Origin: Halobacteriales archaeon QH_10_65_19
Lineage (GTDB): Archaea; Halobacteriota; Halobacteria; Halobacteriales; Haloarculaceae
Reading direction: 5' to 3'
Assembly (NCBI GenBank): GCA_003022085.1
Contig: PXQK01000017.1
Location: 1 to 12,290, forward strand
Length of the DNA stretch: 12,290 nucleotides
A model generated the notes under the pieces. That model was not told where the DNA came from. It saw only the letters and a list, made by a program, of their open reading frames with translations, and searched no databases. A program made the position numbers and the translations under genes. Below are positions 1 to 4,884 of the stretch, piece by piece (the stretch's first letter is position 1; each line of letters opens with the position of its first letter).

Positions 1-310
1 GGGGCAGGTCGCTCGATCTATCCCGGGCGAAGCAAGGACCGCAACGCAGTGAGGACCGCAGCGAGCCCCGGATGGTGAGCCGAGCAACGCGAGGCGAACA
101 ACGTCGAGCGACCTGGGGCTTTCCCTTCCACACACCTGCTGTTTAACGGTCATGTCGAGTTCCTCAAAAGCTTCCCTGAGTTACTAACGCCGAGGTTTCC
201 ACACGCTTGGGATCGGGCGGTCCGACACCACCGGTGGCAAGATTTCCCTGACGGGTACTCCGGGATTCTCTCGCTGTATCAAGACTCGAGTCGTACGCGT
301 ATTCTGGATT
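1..310. other. Non-coding stretch downstream of fhs
   Basis: No recognisable gene is seen in these 310 bases. They hold a 12-bp inverted repeat (CAGGTCGCTCGA at 5-16 and its complement at 104-115), a 9-bp direct repeat AGGACCGCA (35-43 and 52-60), a 10-bp palindrome CCACCGGTGG (228-237) and a 10-bp palindrome GACTCGAGTC (283-292). A short frame open at the left edge and ending near 143 has low-complexity Arg/Ser/Glu-rich content and no recognisable domain, so I do not call it a gene. No T-rich terminator for the leftward fhs gene is evident. Confidence 0.5.
5..115. repeat. 12-bp inverted repeat with 87-bp interior
   Basis: The arms are CAGGTCGCTCGA at 5-16 and TCGAGCGACCTG at 104-115, perfectly complementary over 12 bp, and both outer edges are followed by runs of G. 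The interior is GC-rich with the short repeat AGGACCGCA. It could be a long RNA stem-loop, a small MITE-like remnant, or the boundary of something that lies left of the window. Nothing in it identifies a mobile element family. Confidence 0.45.
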
Positions 311-2026
311 TTAGAACAGTCCCGAGATGGTGCCGTCGGGGTCGATATCCATGTTCGCGGCAGCGGGCTCCTCGGGCAGGCCGGGGAGCGTGAGAACGTC
401 GCCGGTGAGAACGACGAGGAAGCCGGCGCCAGCGGAGGGGTAGACCTCGGCGATCTCGAGTTCCCACCCTTCTGGTGCACCCTTGAGGCTCGGGTCGTCG
501 CTCAGCGAGTGGAACGTCTTCGACATGACGATCGGGACGTCGTCGAAGCCCAGGTTGGTCAGCCGTTCGATGTCGTCCTCGGCGTCGCCCTGGTACTGGA
601 CCCGCTCGGCGCCGTAGATCTCGGTCGCGATCGTCTCGATTTTCTCCTTGATCGGGACGTCGAGGTCGTACAGCGGCTCGAAGTCGGAGTCGGCCTCGCT
701 CGCGTCGACGACCTTCTCCGCGAGGTCGACACCGCCCTCGCCGCCGTCGCTGAAGACGTTGGACTCGGCCGCCCGGACGCCCAGCTCCTCCTGGCAGTGC
801 TCGACGACCGCGTTCACCTCGGCGTCGGTGTCGTCGGGGAAGCGGTTGACCGAGACGACCACCGGCACACCGAACTTCTGGAGGTTCCGCACGTGTCTGT
901 CGAGGTTCTCGAACCCGCGCTGGACGGCCGCGACGTCTTCGCCCGCCAGTTCGTCCATGTTGACGGGCCACATATCCTTGCCGTGGTACTTGAGTGCCCG
1001 GACCGACGCGACGAGCGTGACTGCGTCGGGTGACATATCCCCGAACCGGCAGACGACGTTCATGAACTTCTCGGCCCCGAGGTCGGAGCCGAAGCCGGCC
1101 TCGGTGACGAGGTACTCGGAGAGGTGTGCCGCGACGTCGTCGGCGATCAGGGAGTTGGTCCCGTGGGCGATGTTGGCGAACGGGCCGCCGTGGACGAACG
1201 CGGGCGTCCCTTCCAGCGTCTGGACGACGTTGGGTTTGAGCGCGTCACGAAGCAGGATCGTCACCGCCCCTGTCGCGTCGATGTCGTCGACAGTAACCGG
1301 ATCGCCGTCCCTGTCGTAGGCCACGATGATGCGGCCTACCCGCTCTTTGAGGTCCTGCAGGCTGTCAGCCAGACAGAGCACGGCCATCAGCTCGGAGGCG
1401 GCCGTGAGGATGAACCCGTCCTCCCGCGGGACGCCGGTGACGTCGCCGCCGAGGCCGATCACCGTCTCGCGGAGGACGCGGTCGTTCATGTCGATCGCGC
1501 GGGGCCAGTTGACCCAGTTCACCGCGACCTCGAGGTTGTTGTGCTGCTTGATGTGGTTGTCGAGCATCGTGGAGATGAGGTTGTGCGCGGAGGTGAGCGC
1601 GTGGAGGTCGCCGGTGAAGTGGAGGTTGATGTCCTCCATCGGGAGGACCTGTGAGTACCCCCCGCCGGCCGCGCCGCCCTTGACGCCGAACACCGGCCCG
1701 AGCGACGGCTCGCGGATCGCGATCAGGGCGTCTTTCCCGATCGTGTTGAACGCCTGCCCGAGGCCGACTGTCGTGACCGTCTTCCCCTCCCCGAGTGGTG
1801 TCGGCGTCATCCCCGTTACCAGTACGAGGTTGGCGTCCCTGTCGTGCTCCTCGCGGATCCGCCTGATCGCGTCGATCTTGACTTTCGCCTTGTGCTCGCC
1901 GTACAGGTCCAGGTCCCCCGACCCGAGCCCGATCGACTCCACGACGTCGCTGATGTGCTGTTTGTCGGCTGCCTCTGCAATTTCGTAGTCCGTCGGAAAC
2001 CCGTTGGTGTCGTCTCCTGAAGACAT
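311..2026 (-). CDS. fhs: Formate-tetrahydrofolate ligase
   Basis: This 571-residue cytoplasmic enzyme is predicted to catalyse the ATP-dependent joining of formate to tetrahydrofolate, giving 10-formyl-THF for purine synthesis and other one-carbon uses; the reaction can also run backwards. Seen in the sequence: the nucleotide-binding loop TPTPLGEGKT (about 74-83), the family signature beginning EPSLGPVFGVKGG (about 106) followed by PMEDINLHFTGD (129-140), the block FVHGGPFANIAHGTNS in mid-protein, and the C-terminal segment SAGAGFLVVLTGD then LPGLPEEPAA. Length and motif order match the usual 550-600 residue family. I chose the ATG at 2026, giving MSSGDD, rather than the frame's extension to 2059, because a TATA-like box lies 27-34 nt upstream and the extra 11 residues would overlap it. 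It is divergent from folCP, which makes the same cofactor. Product identity is very secure; the exact start slightly less so. Confidence 0.96.
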   Translation of the reverse strand: MSSGDDTNGFPTDYEIAEAADKQHISDVVESIGLGSGDLDLYGEHKAKVKIDAIRRIREEHDRDANLVLVTGMTPTPLGEGKTVTTVGLGQAFNTIGKDALIAIREPSLGPVFGVKGGAAGGGYSQVLPMEDINLHFTGDLHALTSAHNLISTMLDNHIKQHNNLEVAVNWVNWPRAIDMNDRVLRETVIGLGGDVTGVPREDGFILTAASELMAVLCLADSLQDLKERVGRIIVAYDRDGDPVTVDDIDATGAVTILLRDALKPNVVQTLEGTPAFVHGGPFANIAHGTNSLIADDVAAHLSEYLVTEAGFGSDLGAEKFMNVVCRFGDMSPDAVTLVASVRALKYHGKDMWPVNMDELAGEDVAAVQRGFENLDRHVRNLQKFGVPVVVSVNRFPDDTDAEVNAVVEHCQEELGVRAAESNVFSDGGEGGVDLAEKVVDASEADSDFEPLYDLDVPIKEKIETIATEIYGAERVQYQGDAEDDIERLTNLGFDDVPIVMSKTFHSLSDDPSLKGAPEGWELEIAEVYPSAGAGFLVVLTGDVLTLPGLPEEPAAANMDIDPDGTISGLF

Positions 2027-2052
2027 CGTGAGTAGGTGTTCCCGTGATGTGC

Positions 2053-2060
2053 GTATCAAA
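2053..2060 (-). promoter_or_regulatory. Probable TATA box of fhs
   Basis: Read on the minus strand this is TTTGATAC, placed 34 to 27 nt before the fhs ATG at 2026. That is close to the spacing expected for a leaderless or nearly leaderless haloarchaeal transcript, and no Shine-Dalgarno sequence precedes the ATG, which fits. This is inferred from position and composition only. Confidence 0.5.
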
Positions 2061-2264
2061 GTTCGTTCACCTGTTGTTCTGCCAATACAACGTGGTCCAT
2101 CGCGGCGGAATCCTCACCGCGAACCGGCCAACAGGCGCTGTCGCCGCCGCATCCTGCCGGCCGATCGGTGCTGCCGCCGCCTTATCCTGTCAAACTCGTG
2201 TCTGTTTGTGTTTCGCGCCGGCCGGGGCGTGACCGGGAGTGATCACCCGCGCGAGCGACACCGG

Positions 2265-2323
2265 GTCCAAACACCGCCGGGGTGGTGACGCGACACTGAG
2301 TCCAACACCACCGGGGTGGTGAC
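2265..2323. repeat. Twin palindromic direct repeats in fhs/folCP divergent promoter region
   Basis: Two near-identical 24-25 bp units lie at 2265-2289 and 2300-2323, separated by 10 nt. Each contains a dyad: CACCGCCGGGGTGGTG at 2272-2287 (one mismatch in the arms) and CACCACCGGGGTGGTG at 2306-2321 (perfect 7-bp arms around GG). The dyads are 34 bp apart. Tandem dyads between divergent genes of one pathway look like operator sites for a dimeric regulator, but no known binding motif is recognised. The rest of the 2061-2371 spacer shows no gene; a short GTCAC-N7-GTGAC dyad lies at 2350-2366. Confidence 0.5.
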
Positions 2324-2371
2324 CCTCCACGCACGCCCGCGAGCGGTGAGTCACCCGGGGAGTGACGACAA

Positions 2372-2380
2372 TTTCAAATA
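2372..2380 (+). promoter_or_regulatory. Probable TATA box of folCP
   Basis: TTTCAAATA sits 24-32 nt before the ATG at 2404, in an otherwise GC-rich stretch. The spacing is that of leaderless haloarchaeal genes, where transcription starts at or next to the start codon; no Shine-Dalgarno sequence is present. This supports 2404 as the true start. Confidence 0.55.
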
Positions 2381-2403
2381 GCTCTCAGGGGTAGTGCCCC
2401 GAC

Positions 2404-3641
2404 ATGGAGTACCACGAGGCGGTGAACCAGTTGGAACGGCTGCGACGGCTCAGGCCGAAACTCGGGACCGAGACGACCGCCGCGCTGCTGGCCCACCACG
2501 GGAGTCCACAGGAGGAGGTGACAGCCGTCCAGATCGCCGGCTCCAACGGCAAGGGGAGCACGGCCGGCCTGCTTGCCTCGATCTGCCGGGAGGCCGGGTT
2601 GACCGTCGGGCTGTACACCTCGCCGGACCTGAACGACCTTCGCGAGCGCATCCGTGTCGGCGGTCAGAAGATTCCGAAACACGCGGTCGCCGAGTTCGTC
2701 GAGGAGTCATGGCCCCACATCGTCGAACGGGCCGCCGAGAACGACGGGCCGACCTTCTTCGAGGCGATCACGGCCATGGCGTTCTGGCACTTCGGCCGGC
2801 AGGACGTCGACCTCGCGGTGCTCGAGGTCGGGATCGGCGGGCGCTACGACGCGACGAGCGTCGTCGACCCCGTCGCGGCGGCAGTCACGACGGTCTCGCT
2901 CGAACACACCGACATCCTCGGGGAGACCGTCGAGGAGATCGCCCGTGAGTCGGCGGGTCCGAAGCCCGACGTGACGGTCACAGAGGAGGAGATGGTCTCG
3001 ATGACGGAGTCGCCGCTGTCGATTACGGGTGAGGACTGGGGCGTCGAAACGTACACGCCGTTGCTCGGGCGCCACCAGGCGATCAACGCGGGTATCGCGG
3101 CGACGCTCGCCCGGCAGGTCACCGGCGCGACAGAGCGCGACGTCGCCGCCGGGGTCCGGAACGTCAACTGGCCGGGGCGGTTCGAACTGATGGAGAAACG
3201 CCCCCCCGTGGTGCTGGACGGCGCCCACAACCCCGGCGCGTGCGAACGCCTCGCCGCCCTTGTCGACCGCTTCTCCTACGACGACCTCCACCTGGTGTTC
3301 GGCGCGATGCGCGACAAGGACCACGCCGGGATGTGCCAGGCGCTGCCGGCCGCAGCGACCGTCTATCTGGCCGAACCGGACGTCGCCCGCGCCCACGACA
3401 CGGACACGCTCGCCGCGGTGTTCGAGCGCGAGACCGACGCGATGGTGGGGCAGGCGGCGTCGGTGCTCGGCGCGGTCGAGACGGCGCTCGGAGCCGCCGA
3501 CCCCGACGACTTCGTCCTCGTGGCGGGGTCGCTGTACACGGTTGCGGAGGCCCGGGACCGCTGGACGCGGACGCCCGTCGCGACGCGGACGGACACGCTT
3601 GCGCGCGCGCGGTCAGTCATGGGAAGTGCCGACATCCCCGC
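2404..3641 (+). pseudogene. folC: FolC-like (dihydrofolate/folylpolyglutamate synthase) module of a disrupted folC-folP fusion
   Basis: Haloarchaea commonly make one protein that joins dihydrofolate synthase (FolC, ATP-dependent addition of Glu to dihydropteroate) to dihydropteroate synthase (FolP). Here the FolC part runs in frame from ATG 2404 to about 3641, about 412 codons. Seen: P-loop AGSNGKGST (45-53), EVGIGGRYDATSVV (141-154), HTDILGETVEEIA (168-180), WPGRFE (257-262) and LDGAHNPGA (271-279). Two departures stand out. The usual family motif YTSPHL reads YTSPDL (71-76), and the usual E-K-A-G motif, whose Lys is carbamylated and catalytic in characterised FolC/FPGS enzymes, reads ESAG (182-185). 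The segment after it looks roughly 30-40 residues short compared with relatives as I remember them. At 3642 a second copy of a 79-bp piece of this gene begins and the FolC frame is lost; the frame itself stays open, as meaningless sequence, to a stop at 4884. I judge this module broken or misassembled. The family call is firm; true pseudogene versus assembly error is open. Confidence 0.75.
2852..2930 (+). repeat. 79-bp exact direct repeat, copy 1 (inside folC)
   Basis: This segment is identical base for base to 3642-3720. Here it encodes the FolC core from about Ala150 to Val176 (start DATSVV, end LGETV), where the family expects it, so this is the original copy. The flanking bases differ at both edges. 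The start-to-start distance is 790 bp, which is not a multiple of three. Confidence 0.97.
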
Positions 3642-3720
3642 CGACGAGCGTCGTCGACCCCGTCGCGGCGGCAGTCACGACGGTCTCGCTCGAACACACC
3701 GACATCCTCGGGGAGACCGT
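3642..3720 (+). repeat. 79-bp exact direct repeat, copy 2 (at the folC-folP junction)
   Basis: This second identical copy of the FolC core segment sits where the linker between FolC and FolP should be. It is out of frame with the upstream FolC (which ends near GSADIPAD) but in frame with the downstream FolP module, so its right edge gives a chimeric read LGETV then LEDRDSENG. It therefore marks the frameshift and replaces most of the linker domain. Confidence 0.97.
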
Positions 3721-4636
3721 GCTGGAGGACCGGGACAGCGAGAACGGCTACCTCGCCGGGCAGCTCCGCCGGACGGTGGAGACCGGGGCCGCCGGCCCGG
3801 CCAGCAGTATCGGTGGGACTGGACGCGGCGCCGCGACGGGCGGATACCCCTGGCAGGACGGAACCGCGGTGATGGGCATCCTCAACGTCACGCCGGACTC
3901 GTTCCACGACGGTGGCGAGTACTTCGACAGCGAGATCGCGGTCGATCGCGCCAGAGAGATGGTCGAGGCAGGCGCAGACATCGTCGACGTCGGCGGCGAG
4001 TCGACGCGGCCGGGAGCCGATCCGGTGGCACCCGAGACCGAACGCGACCGCGTGATTCCGGTCGTCGAGTCCCTGGCGGCGCTCGACGCGATAGTCTCTA
4101 TCGACACGCAGAAGCCGGCGGTGGCGCGGGCGGCACTCGATGCGGGCGCCGACATGGTGAACGACGTCACCGGCCTCGTCGACGCGGAGATGCGCCACCT
4201 CGTCGCCGAACGGGATGTCCCCGCGGTGGCCATGCACAGCCTCTCTGCTCCGGTGGACCCCGACCGCCGCTACGAGTACGACGACGTCGTCACCGACGTA
4301 CTGGAGTCGCTCACGGAGCGTGTCCTGCTGGCCGAACGGGCAGGGATCGACCGGTCGAAGCTCGTCGTCGACCCGGGGCTGGGTTTCGGCAAGGCTGCCC
4401 ACGAGAGCTTCGCGCTGCTCGACCGGCTCGGGGAGTTCCAGGCGCTCGGGACCCCGGTCATGGTCGGCCACTCACAGAAGTCGATGTTCGCGCCCGTCGC
4501 CGGGGACGACCGGCTCGCGCCGACAGTTGCGGCGACAGCGCTGGCCGTCGAGCGCGGCGCCGACATCGTCCGCGTCCACGACGTCCCGGAGAACGTCGCT
4601 GCCGTCGCAACGGCAGCACAGACCGGCGGGGAGTAG
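3719..4636 (+). CDS. folP: Dihydropteroate synthase (FolP) module, downstream half of disrupted folCP
   Basis: FolP condenses a pterin pyrophosphate with p-aminobenzoate to give dihydropteroate, the step before FolC. The TIM-barrel motifs are complete and ordered: MGILNVTPDSF (from 3872), GGESTRPG (3992-4015), VSIDTQKPA then NDVTGL, AMHSL, DPGLGFGK (4370-4393), VGHSQKSMF (about 4463-4489) and RVHDVPENVAAV near the end, with a TAG stop at 4634-4636. In most DHPSs the late motif is S-R-K-S, and related haloarchaeal proteins tend to carry His there; here it is Gln. The module is in a different frame from the FolC part because of the repeat insertion. The start is uncertain: GTG 3719 at the repeat edge is the first plausible in-frame start after the breakpoint, while ATG 3872 would begin inside the first barrel strand. 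The frame is open further upstream (to 3260), but that part is out-of-frame FolC. Residues encoded at about 3722-3850 look like the remnant of the linker. Family assignment is very secure. Confidence 0.85.
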   Translation: MLEDRDSENGYLAGQLRRTVETGAAGPASSIGGTGRGAATGGYPWQDGTAVMGILNVTPDSFHDGGEYFDSEIAVDRAREMVEAGADIVDVGGESTRPGADPVAPETERDRVIPVVESLAALDAIVSIDTQKPAVARAALDAGADMVNDVTGLVDAEMRHLVAERDVPAVAMHSLSAPVDPDRRYEYDDVVTDVLESLTERVLLAERAGIDRSKLVVDPGLGFGKAAHESFALLDRLGEFQALGTPVMVGHSQKSMFAPVAGDDRLAPTVAATALAVERGADIVRVHDVPENVAAVATAAQTGGE

Positions 4637-4756
4637 CTGGCTGCGCGCCCGCGGATGTGTTACTCGCCGTTGATATAACACGCGTCGCATACGTTGTGGA
4701 GAGCCCGTCCGGACCTGCCTGCGCTCGTTCCATCAGCAATCCATCAGTTATGGTGC

Positions 4757-4767
4757 TTTTTAATATC
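4757..4767 (+). promoter_or_regulatory. Strong TATA-like promoter upstream of the dimethylglycine dehydrogenase gene
   Basis: TTTTTAATATC is the most AT-rich patch between folP and the flavoprotein gene. TTTTAA at 4758-4763 is exactly 26-31 nt before the ATG at 4789, the standard haloarchaeal TATA-to-start distance. Transcription would then start at about 4789, leaving roughly 92 nt before the flavoprotein ATG at 4881. The flavoprotein-ETF genes therefore probably have their own promoter apart from folCP. Confidence 0.55.
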
Positions 4768-4788
4768 GGACAGTACACTGGTGGATAC

Positions 4789-4884
4789 ATGTGCACGCAA
4801 CTGTGCCACGGACATAGTGGGCTCCCGAGCCCAGTACCGAACGACGAGGACGCACGCGGCAGGACGGTTGGTGGTTGGCGATGA
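4789..4884 (+). CDS. Possible 31-residue leader ORF overlapping the flavoprotein start
   Basis: An ATG at 4789 opens a short frame beginning MCTQLCHGHSG and ending TVGGWR, with its TGA stop at 4882-4884 overlapping the flavoprotein ATG at 4881 (ATGA). The ATG sits at the start point predicted from the TATA box at 4757-4767, so it would be the first codon of a leaderless mRNA. It has two Cys and two His in the first nine residues but no recognisable domain. If translated it would couple ribosomes to the flavoprotein start. The same frame is open upstream through the folP region, so its openness alone is weak evidence in such GC-rich DNA; the promoter spacing and ATGA overlap are the argument. 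Confidence 0.35.
   Translation: MCTQLCHGHSGLPSPVPNDEDARGRTVGGWR
4818..4833 (+). promoter_or_regulatory. GC-rich hairpin in the predicted 5' leader
   Basis: TGGGCTC at 4818-4824 and GAGCCCA at 4827-4833 are perfect complements separated by CC, giving a very stable short stem-loop. It lies inside the predicted leader ORF and 47 nt before the flavoprotein ATG. It is not followed by a T-run, so it is a poor intrinsic terminator candidate; a DNA operator or an mRNA structure opened by translation are alternatives. Confidence 0.4.

Noticed and set aside
3..143. C-terminal end of a gene entering from the left edge
   Set aside because: The frame is low-complexity Arg/Ser/Glu-rich, coincides with an inverted repeat, and shows no domain.
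279..2288. Several plus- and minus-strand frames overlapping fhs
   Set aside because: All are shadows of the fhs coding sequence without family motifs.
2265..2323. CRISPR-like repeat pair
   Set aside because: Only two units with a 10-nt spacer and no cas genes; a tandem operator is more plausible.
3260..3641. N-terminal extension of the FolP frame to an ATG at 3260
   Set aside because: It overlaps FolC out of frame and has Arg/Ser/Thr-rich sequence with no homology features; only the part from the repeat onward is coherent.
2404..4884. A single 826-residue protein starting at the folC ATG
   Set aside because: After 3641 this frame turns into Arg/Gly-rich nonsense while FolP motifs continue in another frame; it is only open because of high GC.
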